DNA of 64,000 nt from Nioella aestuarii (GTDB taxonomy: Bacteria; Pseudomonadota; Alphaproteobacteria; Rhodobacterales; Rhodobacteraceae): assembly GCF_050896395.1 (NCBI RefSeq), contig NZ_JBPBBA010000002.1:124001-188000 (forward strand), given 5' to 3'. The notes below the pieces were generated by a model. That model saw only the letters and a program-made list of their open reading frames with translations, was not told where the DNA came from and did no database searches. Below are positions 55,708 through 64,000 of the stretch, piece by piece; positions within the stretch are counted from its first letter, which is position 1; the number at the start of each line of letters is the position of its first letter. A program made the position numbers and the translations under genes.

Positions 55708-56430
55708 TCAGGGGGCCTGGAAACCAGCTTCGGCCATCAAGCGGTCGGAATTGGTTTCCACGACCTCTTTTAGTTCAGCCATGAAGGCATCCTTGTCCAT
55801 TCCCGGCTCAATCACAGGCAGGAACTCAACCACCGCGAGGCCTGGCTTGCGCAGGATGCCATGACGGGGCCAGAAGACGCCGACATTTGTGGCGGCCGGT
55901 ACGCAGGGCTGGCCAGTCTGGTCATAAAGGATGCCAGTCCCGATCTTGTAGGGCCGGTCCGCGCCAGGCGCGACACGGGTGCCCTGCGGATAGATGATCA
56001 GCTGGCCGGGTTCCTGCGCCCCCGATTTCACGCCCTCGATCATTTGCTGAATGGCCTGCGCGCGCTTGCCCCGGTCGACAGGGACACAACCGATACGCTT
56101 GGCATACCAGCCAAGGATCGGTGCAAATCGCAGCACGGATTTCATGATGAACTTGGGGCGCGGCACGGCGGACACGATCAGGATGATGTCGAAAAAGCTC
56201 TGATGCTTGGCAGCGATCAGCACTTCATCCGTCGGTGGCTTTCCGCGGATTTCCGATTTAAGCCCGACCATCCAGCTCGCCGTCCAGCGCACCCACCGGC
56301 AATAGCTGTGCACCGCCGTAAAGGCCGCACTGCGCTGCACGATGGCCCAAGGGGTGAAGAAGATCGCCATGATGAGCATCATCAGGTACATCTGGCCGAT
56401 GAAAATCAGCGAGCGAATCCACTGGATCAT
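55708..56430 (-). CDS. plsC: 1-acyl-sn-glycerol-3-phosphate acyltransferase
   Basis: 240 residues from the ATG at 56430 (GGAG upstream; overlaps the ftsX stop as ATGA). N-terminal membrane anchor (about residues 5-30). The acyltransferase motifs are KHQSFFD (HX4D), VPVDRGKRAQA and IYPQGTR, where PQGTR stands for the usual PEGTR. It adds the second acyl chain in phospholipid synthesis. Its pairing with ftsEX is common in Rhodobacterales. The stop lies 2 bases from that of the convergent MocA gene. Confidence 0.9.
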   Translation of the reverse strand: MIQWIRSLIFIGQMYLMMLIMAIFFTPWAIVQRSAAFTAVHSYCRWVRWTASWMVGLKSEIRGKPPTDEVLIAAKHQSFFDIILIVSAVPRPKFIMKSVLRFAPILGWYAKRIGCVPVDRGKRAQAIQQMIEGVKSGAQEPGQLIIYPQGTRVAPGADRPYKIGTGILYDQTGQPCVPAATNVGVFWPRHGILRKPGLAVVEFLPVIEPGMDKDAFMAELKEVVETNSDRLMAEAGFQAP

Positions 56431-57329
56431 GGCAGGCTCCTTAGGGTTTTGAAGGCGGCGGCGCGGGTGGCCCAAAAGGCGGTCACGGCCGATAGGAATG
56501 GAACGGTCAGCGGCCAGAGCCAGTGCAACCCGGCAAAGCCGAGCCCGGTCAAGAAGCCGCCCTCTTCCTGCGCACTTGGCAGCAGGGCGATAGCAATCAT
56601 GCCAAGCGCGGTGCCAACGGCAGCCCCGGACAGGGCCCTCAGGGTAAACCGACGCACGAAGGCCCGTGCGATATAATGGTCACGTGCCCCCACCAACCGC
56701 AGCACCCGGATCACCTTGACGTTTGCGGCAAGGGCGGACTGCGCCGCCAATGTCACCATGGCAGCAACCGATCCAAGGATCAGCGCCAGCGAAATCCAAC
56801 CAAGCGAGCGCAACCGTTCCGCAGCGCGCACCAACGGTCTGCGCCAGCGGGTATGGTCATCCAGCACCGCGCCGGGGGCCTCGGCGGCCAACCGAAGGCG
56901 CAATCCGTCGGGGTCATAGCCCTGTGCGGTTTCGATCACTTCAACCAGGCGCGGGACCGGCAGGTCCTCCAAAGGCAGGTCGGGGCCAAACCAGGGTTCC
57001 AGCAGGTCGCGCTGTTCGTCTTCCGTAAGGGCGCGGGCCGAAGCAACGCCGGGGGTTTGTTCCAGCACTTCCAGCACCGCCCAGATCTGCGCCTCCATCT
57101 GTGATGCGGGGGCAGAGATACGAATGGTGGAACTACGCGCCAATGCCTCCGACCAGCGATCGGCCAATCGGCCAGATGCCAGCGACAATGCCAAAGCGAA
57201 CACCGCCAGAAACGCCATCGCGCCCGAGGTGAACAACGTAAGCCGCACCGAGTGGCCGCGCCGGGGCACCACACGATCGGCTTGCCCATCGCCCTTCAGG
57301 ATATCGAGAAGACCGGAAAGAACGCTCAT
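56427..57329 (-). CDS. ftsX: Cell division protein FtsX
   Basis: 300 residues, four membrane segments (one near residue 30, three in the last third), with a periplasmic domain of about 130 residues between the first and second. Motifs: QVEQTPGVASARALTEDEQRDLLEPW in the extracellular domain, VIRVLRLVGARDHYIARAFVRRF before the third segment. With FtsE it controls peptidoglycan hydrolases at division. Start overlaps the ftsE stop. Confidence 0.88.
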   Translation of the reverse strand: MSVLSGLLDILKGDGQADRVVPRRGHSVRLTLFTSGAMAFLAVFALALSLASGRLADRWSEALARSSTIRISAPASQMEAQIWAVLEVLEQTPGVASARALTEDEQRDLLEPWFGPDLPLEDLPVPRLVEVIETAQGYDPDGLRLRLAAEAPGAVLDDHTRWRRPLVRAAERLRSLGWISLALILGSVAAMVTLAAQSALAANVKVIRVLRLVGARDHYIARAFVRRFTLRALSGAAVGTALGMIAIALLPSAQEEGGFLTGLGFAGLHWLWPLTVPFLSAVTAFWATRAAAFKTLRSLP

Positions 57330-58003
57330 AAATCCGCCCCCGCCAGTTGCAAACCACCGCCTGCGATCCGCAGAACCCGCGCCGACACCTGCGCCTTGGC
57401 GGCACGGATCAGAGCCAGGTCATGCGTGGCGATAAGAACCGTCTTACCCATGCGATTCAGCTCCACCAGCAGTTGCAGCAAACGCAAGGACATTTCCCAG
57501 TCGATATTGCCAGTGGGTTCATCTGCCAGGATCACGTCGGGGTCAGTAATGACGGCGCGGGCCAGCGCCGCGCGCTGCCGTTCCCCGCCGGACAATTCCG
57601 GCGGCAGCGCATCCGCCCGCGCCGACAGGCCGACCCATCCCATAAGCTCGGACAGGTTTGCATCCTGCGCCTCGCCGCCTCGGCCGGTAACGGTCAGCGG
57701 CAGGGCGATATTTTCCGACAACGACAGGTGATCGAGAAATTCGCAATCCTGGTGCACGACCCCCATGCGCTGACGGGCCTGGGCCACTTCGTCCCGGCTC
57801 ATGTCTTTGGTATCTTGCCCAAACAGGGTGACACGACCAGAGGTTGCCAACAGGTCCGCATAGCAAAGCTTGAGGAACGTCGTCTTGCCCGCCCCCGAAG
57901 GGCCGGTCAAAAAATGGAAAGACCCCGGCGCAAGCCGAAGGCTGATATCCGACAAAAGCGGCCCACCCCCATAGCCATAGGCGGCCTCTTGCAACTCGAT
58001 CAC
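57326..58003 (-). CDS. ftsE: Cell division ATP-binding protein FtsE
   Basis: 225 residues from the GTG at 58003, with GGAG seven bases upstream; the frame open to 58045 would overlap the divergent gene's leader. Walker A LTGPSGAGKTTFLKL, Q-loop MGVVHQDCEFLDHLSLSENI, signature LSGGERQRAALARA, Walker B VILADEPTGNID, His in IATHD. Family typical. Divergent from the zinc-ribbon gene. Confidence 0.92.
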   Translation of the reverse strand: MIELQEAAYGYGGGPLLSDISLRLAPGSFHFLTGPSGAGKTTFLKLCYADLLATSGRVTLFGQDTKDMSRDEVAQARQRMGVVHQDCEFLDHLSLSENIALPLTVTGRGGEAQDANLSELMGWVGLSARADALPPELSGGERQRAALARAVITDPDVILADEPTGNIDWEMSLRLLQLLVELNRMGKTVLIATHDLALIRAAKAQVSARVLRIAGGGLQLAGADL

Positions 58004-58151
58004 AGGTCTGCTCCGTCCCTCAGTGCTGAGACCGTCATGCCTCACCCGAGGCTTTCATGCAATCGTAACCCCATGCAATGGCTTGGAATGGCGGATGCCC
58101 GTTGCTAGAGTCCGCCCATCCCGCCTGCCGGGCGACGGAACGAGGAACACA

Positions 58152-58895
58152 ATGCGTCTCACATGCCCCAATTGCAGCGCCCGATATGAGGTGGACGACT
58201 CTCTGGTGCCTCCAGAGGGCCGGGATGTGCAATGTTCCAACTGCGCGACCACCTGGTTTCAACCCGGTCATCGCGCCCGTGTCGAAGAGCCCGAAGGCGC
58301 GCAGACTGCGTCGGCTGCGCCCCGTCGCGACCTGGACCCGGCCTTGCGTGACATCCTGAGGGAAGAACGCGAACGCGAAGAACAATTGCGCCGTGCCGCT
58401 GCCCCGGTGCAGGAAGAGCAGGAGGAAATGGCGCTCGACAGCGCACCACCGCCCACCACCCGCACGACCGACGCGAACTTGCCGGAAGAAGAGGATGATG
58501 AGGACATCGCCGCCATCCGCGAAATGGTTGCGGCAGATACTGGCCGGCCGGACCGCCGCGGCGCCCGTGATATGTTCCCGGATATCGAGGAAATCAACTC
58601 CACCCTTCGCGCCACGACCGACCGCAGCAGCGGCGATCGCGCCACATCGGATATCGACTCCATGGATGTGCGCCCGCGCCGCCGCAGGGGGTTTCGGATT
58701 GGATTCATGCTGATGGTGCTGGTGGCCGGTGCCGCAATCGGCGCCTATGCGTTCCAGTCGGAACTCGTGGCGGCGCTGCCGCAGTCTGAACCGTTCCTCA
58801 CGCCATTTGTGGAACAGATCGATCAGTTGCGTCTTCAGCTGGATGACCTGGTGCAATCGCTGGCCAGCCAACTCGCCAGCAGCGCCGAGAACTGA
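58152..58895 (+). CDS. Zinc-ribbon (MJ0042-type) single-pass membrane protein
   Basis: 247 residues from the ATG at 58152 (GAGGAA upstream). N-terminal zinc ribbon LTCPNCSARYEV and VQCSNCATTWFQPG (two CxxC pairs, residues 1-40). The middle region (about 50-175) is acidic and low in complexity (EEREREEQLRR, PEEEDDED). One membrane segment at about 185-207 (GFMLMVLVAGAAIGAYAF) and a C-terminal coiled tail. Alphaproteobacterial genes of this type often sit beside ftsE; function unknown. Confidence 0.85.
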   Translation: MRLTCPNCSARYEVDDSLVPPEGRDVQCSNCATTWFQPGHRARVEEPEGAQTASAAPRRDLDPALRDILREEREREEQLRRAAAPVQEEQEEMALDSAPPPTTRTTDANLPEEEDDEDIAAIREMVAADTGRPDRRGARDMFPDIEEINSTLRATTDRSSGDRATSDIDSMDVRPRRRRGFRIGFMLMVLVAGAAIGAYAFQSELVAALPQSEPFLTPFVEQIDQLRLQLDDLVQSLASQLASSAEN

Positions 58896-58901
58896 CTTGC
58901 A

Positions 58902-61433
58902 TTACTGGGCGGCGAAGCGGTCCAGCAGGCGGCGCAGGTAATCCAGCTCCACATCAGGACGATCCTGTTCCGCCGACCGGCGGCGGATTTCATCAAGCAG
59001 TTCGCGCGCCCGGCGGAACGCCTCTTCGCGCTGCTCAAAGCTTTCATCAGAGGCGAATGCACCCGAATTTCCGGCCTGTCGGCCAAGCGGGTCTTCCAGT
59101 GGGCGGTTGGCCTGCATATTGCCATCGGCCTGCCCCTGACCGGGATCTTCGCCTTCATCTCCGGCCAAGGCCTCGCTCAGCGCTTCCATGCCTTCACGAA
59201 GGGCCTCCATCGCCTCCGACTGGCTGTCCAGCGCTTCCGCCAGGTCGCCGCTTTCCAGCTCTTCGATCGCATCGCGCATCGCGCGGCCCGCATCCTCCAG
59301 CTGCTGAAGCGTCTCCTCACCCTCTTCCGTTCCCCGCCCCGGCATGTTCTGAGCCTGCTCACGCAGCTGTTCCAGCAACTGGCGCTGGCGTTCGGCCAGG
59401 CTGCCCTCGTCGTTTTCGCCGCCTTGCTGCCCGCCCTGCTGATTGCCGTCCTGCCCCTCTTCCCCCGGCTCGGGGCGCGGGCTGTTGGGGTTGAACCGCT
59501 CCTGCAGATCGCGGAACGCTTCATCCGCCAACCCCTGCTGATCACGCAACGTGTCCTGCAAGCCCTCCATCGCCTGCTGGCCGGGGCTGCGCGGTCCGTT
59601 GGGATCGTCACCCCCTTGCGTCATCTGCATGTTTTCCATCATCTGACGCAGCGCATCCAGCATCTCTTGCGCTTCGGCCATTCGGCCCTGCTGCATCAAT
59701 TCCTCGATCCGGCGCATCATCTCTTCCAGATCGTTCATGGACATTTCCATGCCCTCGCCGGACTGATCCGGCTGGTCGGTGCCGTCGCTCGGCTCCATGT
59801 TGTCAGCGAGTTCCTGCATATAGTCCTGCATCGCCTCGCGCAGTTCTTGCATGAGCTGCGAAATCTCTTCGTCACTGGCCCCTTGCCGCATCGCTTCGGC
59901 CAATCGGTCCTGGGCCCGGCGCAACTGCTCCAGCGCGTCAGAAAGATCACCCTCTTCCAGCGCAATCGCTGCGTCCCAGAGAATTTGCGCAACTTCGTCA
60001 CGAGTGTCGGCAGAGATCCCATCCACCCCCGCTTCCAGCCGCTGGATGACGGACCTCACCTGCCGATAAACCTCTTCATCCTCGAAAAACTCTTCAGGCC
60101 GATGTGTGATCGCACGCAGCAGCTGTGCCACCCGCGGCGCATTTTCCCGCGACCACAGCAGATCGCGTCGCATCTCGATCAGAGCGTTGGCAATCGGATC
60201 AAAAAACCGCCGTCCGGGCAGCCGGTCCAGTTCCACGATGCTTTGCCCGGTCTGGCCTGCGTCATCCTCGACATTCAGCTCCAGCCGCACGGGCAGATTG
60301 GCGAACGGGTGCTGCGAGAGGTCTTCGATCAGCGCCTCGGAAAACTCCTGCCGCCCGCCACGGAAGGGCAAGGGCAGATCCAGCACAAGCGCCTCTCGCG
60401 GCTCTGGATCCACAGTCAGGCCATAGCGGCGGTCGGCGGCCTCGGGCCAAAGCGTCAGGATCGCCTGCCCCCCACGCACGCCATAGTCATCCTCCGCCGA
60501 ATAGGTCATCTGAAACGCGCCAGGTGGCACGCCTTCCACAGGTTCGGCCAAACTGACAGTAGGCGCGCGGTCGGCCAGCATCACAATTCGCCAGCTGCGC
60601 GGGTTGGCACCGCTAATGGACAAATCGCCAGTCTGTTCGACAATGATCTGACGTGACAGGCTGGCGGGATCTGTGGGGGAAATCTCGGCCTGCAAGCTCT
60701 GCTCGATCCCGATCTGTTCCGCCTCACCATACAGCCGCAGCGTGATCCGCGACCCGGCGGGCGCTTCGAATTCCTCCACCACGATGTCATTGAGGTAAAG
60801 CGATGGCAGCCCGGTATAGAGCGGCGGCTCAACCCAGCCTTCCCAGCTTGGGCCACCCGTTGCGGGCAATTGCGGCGCGCCAGCCATGGCATCACCCACA
60901 TCGGCAACCCGCCAGATCGTGCCGAACAGCAGCGCCATCGCAAAGGCGGTCGCGGCCATAAAGCGCAAACCGTAAGGGTCGCGGTCATGCAGGTACAGGT
61001 TCGGTTCCGGTGCGCGGGCGCGGGCCGCGCGGTCCGCCATGCGACGCTGATGCGCCTGCCAGACGGCCATCGACTGCACATCGCCCGCCCCAATCGCTGC
61101 GTGATCCACCAGGGCCGTCAGAGGTCGCCCCGGCATGGTTTGATCCAGACGGTCCATCGCCTCGGCTCGGGACGGCAGGTGGAACTGCCGAAGCCCACGC
61201 AACACGGTCCAGATCAGCGCCACAGCAGCAAGCGACAAGCCGCCGATCAGCCAGACAGGCGGCACCGCATCAGCCAAGCCAAAGGCAAGCGCAGCCACGA
61301 CGGTCAGCAGAATCGTCCATACTGGCCAGAACGCCCGAACAAACCGTTCTGCCCCGATACCAAGGCGGGTCAGCCGAAGCGGCCAGGCCAAGCGATCCAG
61401 CGTCGCCTGCGTGATAGGGGTCTTTTCGGTCAT
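58902..61433 (-). CDS. TIGR02302/DUF4175-family membrane protein
   Basis: 843 residues. Two membrane segments near the N-terminus (about 33-75) and one near 155; a central beta-rich region; then a long Gln/Glu/Met-rich helical part (about 520-800: MQELREAMQDYMQELADNM, MSMNDLEEMMRRIEELMQQG) with low-complexity Gly/Gln stretches. The family is conserved in alphaproteobacteria downstream of lysA; its function is not known to me. 43 bp after lysA in the same orientation. Confidence 0.88.
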   Translation of the reverse strand: MTEKTPITQATLDRLAWPLRLTRLGIGAERFVRAFWPVWTILLTVVAALAFGLADAVPPVWLIGGLSLAAVALIWTVLRGLRQFHLPSRAEAMDRLDQTMPGRPLTALVDHAAIGAGDVQSMAVWQAHQRRMADRAARARAPEPNLYLHDRDPYGLRFMAATAFAMALLFGTIWRVADVGDAMAGAPQLPATGGPSWEGWVEPPLYTGLPSLYLNDIVVEEFEAPAGSRITLRLYGEAEQIGIEQSLQAEISPTDPASLSRQIIVEQTGDLSISGANPRSWRIVMLADRAPTVSLAEPVEGVPPGAFQMTYSAEDDYGVRGGQAILTLWPEAADRRYGLTVDPEPREALVLDLPLPFRGGRQEFSEALIEDLSQHPFANLPVRLELNVEDDAGQTGQSIVELDRLPGRRFFDPIANALIEMRRDLLWSRENAPRVAQLLRAITHRPEEFFEDEEVYRQVRSVIQRLEAGVDGISADTRDEVAQILWDAAIALEEGDLSDALEQLRRAQDRLAEAMRQGASDEEISQLMQELREAMQDYMQELADNMEPSDGTDQPDQSGEGMEMSMNDLEEMMRRIEELMQQGRMAEAQEMLDALRQMMENMQMTQGGDDPNGPRSPGQQAMEGLQDTLRDQQGLADEAFRDLQERFNPNSPRPEPGEEGQDGNQQGGQQGGENDEGSLAERQRQLLEQLREQAQNMPGRGTEEGEETLQQLEDAGRAMRDAIEELESGDLAEALDSQSEAMEALREGMEALSEALAGDEGEDPGQGQADGNMQANRPLEDPLGRQAGNSGAFASDESFEQREEAFRRARELLDEIRRRSAEQDRPDVELDYLRRLLDRFAAQ

Positions 61434-61476
61434 GCGACCTTTCGCGTGTTACGCCCCGAAGCGGGGCCAGAGCAGC

Positions 61477-62742
61477 CTAGAGCCACTCTGGAACGATATC
61501 GCGATTTATCATCTCGTCAAACGTCGGACGCGCCCGGATGACAGCGAATTGATCGTCCTTCACCAGAACCTCGGGGATCAACGGCCTTGTGTTGTATTCC
61601 GACGACATGACCGCGCCATAGGCGCCTGCCGACCGGAAGGCCACCAGATCGCCCGCGTCAAGCGGTGTCATCTCGCGCCCTTTGGCGAAGGTATCGCCGC
61701 TTTCGCAGACCGGGCCGACAATATCGAAGGGCTCGCGCGCGGTTCCCGGTGCGGGTTCCATGACCGGGTCGATATCGTGATAGGCCGAATACATCGACGG
61801 TCGGATCAGGTCATTCATCGCCGCATCGAGAATCAGGAAGTTCCGGCCCTCGCCCTCCTTGAGGTAGATCACCGAAGACACCAGAAGCCCGGCATTTCCC
61901 GCGATCAGGCGGCCCGGTTCAATCTCGACCTCCACGTCCAGCCCCGCAACAGAACGCTTGATCAGCGCGCCGTAGTCCAGGGGCAAGGGCGGCGCTTCGT
62001 TGGAACGGGTGTAGGGAATGCCCAGACCGCCACCAAGATCCAACCGCCGGATATCGTGGCCATCTGCGCGCAGCACGCGCGTCAGTTCCGCCACTTTTTG
62101 ATAGGCTTGTTCGAACGGTTCCAGTTCCACCAATTGGCTGCCGATATGAACGTCGATCCCGATCACCTCCAACCCAGGCAAGCTAGCGGCCAGCGCATAG
62201 ACTTCCCGGGCACGGGCAATGGGAATGCCGAACTTGTTCTCAGATTTGCCGGTCGCAATTTTTTCATGGGTCCGCGCGTCGACATCGGGGTTCACACGGA
62301 TGGTCACCGGGGCCGTTGCGCCCATAGAAGAGGCGACTTCCGACAGAACCGCCATTTCCGGCTCGCTCTCGATGTTGAACTGGCGAATACCGCCCTCCAA
62401 CGCCAGGCGCATTTCGTCTCGCGTTTTGCCAACACCGGAAAAGACGATGCGCTCACCCGGCACACCGGCCGCTTTGGCCCGTGCGTATTCACCGCCCGAC
62501 ACAACGTCCATCCCCGCCCCAAGCCCGGCCAGAACCTTCAGCACCGCCTGGTTGGAATTGGCCTTCATCGCGTAGCAGACCATGTTCGGCACGCCATCCA
62601 GCGCGTCCTTGAACAGCTGGTAGTGCCGGGTCAGCGTGGCCGTTGAATAGACATAGAAGGGTGTACCGACGGCCGCCGCGATCTCTGGCAAGGGCACATC
62701 TTCGGCATGTAGGATGCCATCGCGATACAGGAAGTGATCCAT
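61477..62742 (-). CDS. lysA: Diaminopimelate decarboxylase
   Basis: 421 residues from the ATG at 62742, the family N-terminus DHFLYRDGILHAEDVPLPEIA (AAAGG ahead). PLP-dependent fold III enzyme making L-lysine from meso-diaminopimelate. PLP Lys in VCYAMKANSNQAVLKVLA, glycine loop GGGLGIPYTR, LNIE-like FNIESEPEM, and CESGDTFAKGR near the C-terminus with the active-site Cys. First gene of the lysA-TIGR02302 operon. Confidence 0.94.
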   Translation of the reverse strand: MDHFLYRDGILHAEDVPLPEIAAAVGTPFYVYSTATLTRHYQLFKDALDGVPNMVCYAMKANSNQAVLKVLAGLGAGMDVVSGGEYARAKAAGVPGERIVFSGVGKTRDEMRLALEGGIRQFNIESEPEMAVLSEVASSMGATAPVTIRVNPDVDARTHEKIATGKSENKFGIPIARAREVYALAASLPGLEVIGIDVHIGSQLVELEPFEQAYQKVAELTRVLRADGHDIRRLDLGGGLGIPYTRSNEAPPLPLDYGALIKRSVAGLDVEVEIEPGRLIAGNAGLLVSSVIYLKEGEGRNFLILDAAMNDLIRPSMYSAYHDIDPVMEPAPGTAREPFDIVGPVCESGDTFAKGREMTPLDAGDLVAFRSAGAYGAVMSSEYNTRPLIPEVLVKDDQFAVIRARPTFDEMINRDIVPEWL

Positions 62743-62876
62743 CTGGGTCGACCTTTCGGGGAAACGCGGGGCGCAGGTAGCACCTGACGAGGAAAATTCA
62801 AAGAGATACTCGACTTGTTCTGACGTCGCGCCTAGCTCTTGTCGCAACGATGTCTCATCCGCAGGAGGGAAGTGCG

Positions 62877-63854
62877 ATGACCGTGAAGGCAATGGTGATC
62901 GAGGAGCATGGCGGTCCAGAGAAGTTTAAGCTGGTCGATCTGGATCTCGGGCAGCCGGGACCGGGGCAAGTGCTGATCCGGCACAAGGCCGTGGGACTGA
63001 ACTTCATCGACGTCTATCAGCGCACCGGGCTTTACCCGATGCAACTTCCCCATGCGCTTGGCATGGAAGCGGCAGGGGTGATCGAAGCCGTGGGCGACGG
63101 CGTGACGCATCTGAAAGCGGGCGACCGGGCCGCCTATGCCGCGCAGCCCCCCGGCGCCTATACCGAGGCGCGTGTGATGCCCGCCGCGCAGGTCTGCCCC
63201 CTGCCTGACGCGATTTCGTTTGAAGAGGGCGCGGCGATGATGCTGAAGGGGCTGACCGTCCAGTACCTCTTCCGCCGCACCACTCCGATCCTGCCGGGCG
63301 ACACGGTTCTGTTTCACGCCGCTGCCGGGGGTGTGGGGCTGATCGCCTGCCAATGGGCGCGGTCCGAAGGCATTCGCCTGATCGGCACCGCCGGAACCGA
63401 TGAGAAGTGTCAGCTGGCGCTGGATCATGGCGCATCGGAGTGCATCAATTACCGCACCGAGGATTGGGTCACCCGGGTGAAGGAACTGACCGGTGGCGCG
63501 GGCGTCGATGTGGTTATGGACGCCGTAGGGGCCGACACGTTCGAGGGCTCGCTCGACAGCCTCAGGCCGCTCGGGATGATGATCTCGTTCGGCAATGCGT
63601 CTGGTCCGGTGCCGCCGTTTTCCGTGGGCATTCTCGGTCAAAAGGGATCGCTCAAGATCACACGGCCGACCCTGTTTACGCATATCGCGGATGGCGCCAC
63701 CTGCCAGGAAATGGCCCGTGACCTGTTTGAAAAGGTGGTTGCCGGCGATGTGAAGATCCGCATTGCTCAACGGTTTCCACTGGAAGAAGTGGGCGAAGCG
63801 CACCGCACTCTGGAGGCGCGCAAGACCACCGGATCAACAATCCTGACGCTTTGA
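62877..63854 (+). CDS. qor: NADPH:quinone oxidoreductase (zeta-crystallin type)
   Basis: 325 residues from the ATG at 62877 (GGAGGGAAGTGCG upstream). MDR superfamily without catalytic zinc ligands: IRHKAVGLNFIDVYQRTGLYP, ALGMEAAGVIEAVGDGV, cofactor motif FHAAAGGVGLIACQWARSEG. Reduces quinones by one or two electrons with NADPH. Divergent from lysA; followed by a terminator palindrome at 63868. Confidence 0.92.
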   Translation: MTVKAMVIEEHGGPEKFKLVDLDLGQPGPGQVLIRHKAVGLNFIDVYQRTGLYPMQLPHALGMEAAGVIEAVGDGVTHLKAGDRAAYAAQPPGAYTEARVMPAAQVCPLPDAISFEEGAAMMLKGLTVQYLFRRTTPILPGDTVLFHAAAGGVGLIACQWARSEGIRLIGTAGTDEKCQLALDHGASECINYRTEDWVTRVKELTGGAGVDVVMDAVGADTFEGSLDSLRPLGMMISFGNASGPVPPFSVGILGQKGSLKITRPTLFTHIADGATCQEMARDLFEKVVAGDVKIRIAQRFPLEEVGEAHRTLEARKTTGSTILTL

Positions 63855-63867
63855 ATACCGCGCGGGG

Positions 63868-63889
63868 AAGGCGCTTCGAAGCGCCTTTT
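63868..63889 (+). terminator. Terminator after the quinone oxidoreductase gene
   Basis: AAGGCGCTTCGAAGCGCCTT (63868-63887) is a perfect 20-bp palindrome followed by TT; 14 bp after the qor stop. The remaining bases to 64000 show no gene. Confidence 0.75.
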
Positions 63890-64000
63890 CCCGGCCCGCG
63901 CGTGACTGGCCGGACGCGCAATCCGATCGGGGTGGCTGGAGTTTTTCCAAGACGAAGCCGGCAGCGCGCTGCAACCTTGATCCGGGGCTAACGACGCAAC

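Noticed and set aside
58035..58871. Minus-strand 278-codon frame opposite the zinc-ribbon gene
   Set aside because: It has no recognisable motifs and is the shadow of a gene with two CxxC pairs, a membrane segment and a ribosome-binding site.

Overview
The window looks like a chromosomal segment of a GC-rich alphaproteobacterium, most probably of the Rhodobacterales (Roseobacter group). The basis is the lysA - TIGR02302/DUF4175 - zinc-ribbon - ftsE/ftsX - plsC order at the right end, four solute-binding-protein transport systems of TRAP and ABC type, GntR-controlled catabolic operons with tight ATGA stop/start overlaps, and many short decayed intergenic repeats. No species call is possible from the sequence alone.

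Layout. 0-1.2 kb: the end of an MscS channel gene and tRNA-Gln(TTG). 1.3-3.8 kb: a three-gene module next to the tRNA (large serine recombinase, DUF2924, DUF3489). 4.2-19.5 kb: a ten-gene minus-strand catabolic operon (DctPQM TRAP, aldehyde dehydrogenase, LigF-like GST, SDR, cupin, sulfatase-type hydrolase, TAXI TRAP permease and receptor). It faces a GntR regulator, a redoxin and a short alkylsulfatase-type MBL protein, and perfect 14-bp operator palindromes lie in the divergent gap. 19.5-22 kb: gene-poor DNA with a UPF0149 protein and a secreted HELAH-motif protein. 22-29.3 kb: a RuBisCO-like protein, a DUF1537 kinase, an ApnO-type oxidoisomerase, a TRAP transporter and a FadR-type regulator. 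Together these match the known D-apionate route through 3-oxo-isoapionate to 3-phosphoglycerate and glycolate.

29.3-33 kb holds gene remnants, repeats, a winged-helix/alpha-beta-hydrolase fusion and an LpxL-like acyltransferase. A 97-bp sequence here is an inverted copy of one beside the recombinase module. 33-37.3 kb is a possible cyclic-nucleotide unit: a CRP-type regulator divergent from a FecR-domain protein and a CHASE2-class III cyclase. Two flanking secreted-protein genes each carry a TGTGA-N6-TCACA-like site about 65-70 bp upstream. 37.3-40.2 kb has a geranylgeranyl-reductase-family flavoprotein, a membrane protein, an unknown gene and a truncated enoyl-CoA hydratase.

40.7-55.7 kb is a sugar/sulfosugar-type island: mannonate dehydratase, a complete ABC sugar importer, three Gfo/Idh/MocA proteins and a GntR regulator. 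Next come an alpha/beta hydrolase, a flavin reductase, an aldo-keto reductase and an alkanesulfonate-monooxygenase-like LLM enzyme, with a second GntR and a fourth MocA protein. The monooxygenase/flavin reductase/aldo-keto reductase trio is the signature of the sulfoquinovose monooxygenase (sulfo-SMO) pathway. No GH31 sulfoquinovosidase is seen, so a MocA-type protein is a candidate for that step. 55.7-64 kb is housekeeping: plsC, ftsX, ftsE, a zinc-ribbon membrane protein, TIGR02302, lysA and a quinone oxidoreductase.

Start codons were chosen from ribosome-binding sites, overlaps and family N-termini, and often differ from the longest possible reading frame.
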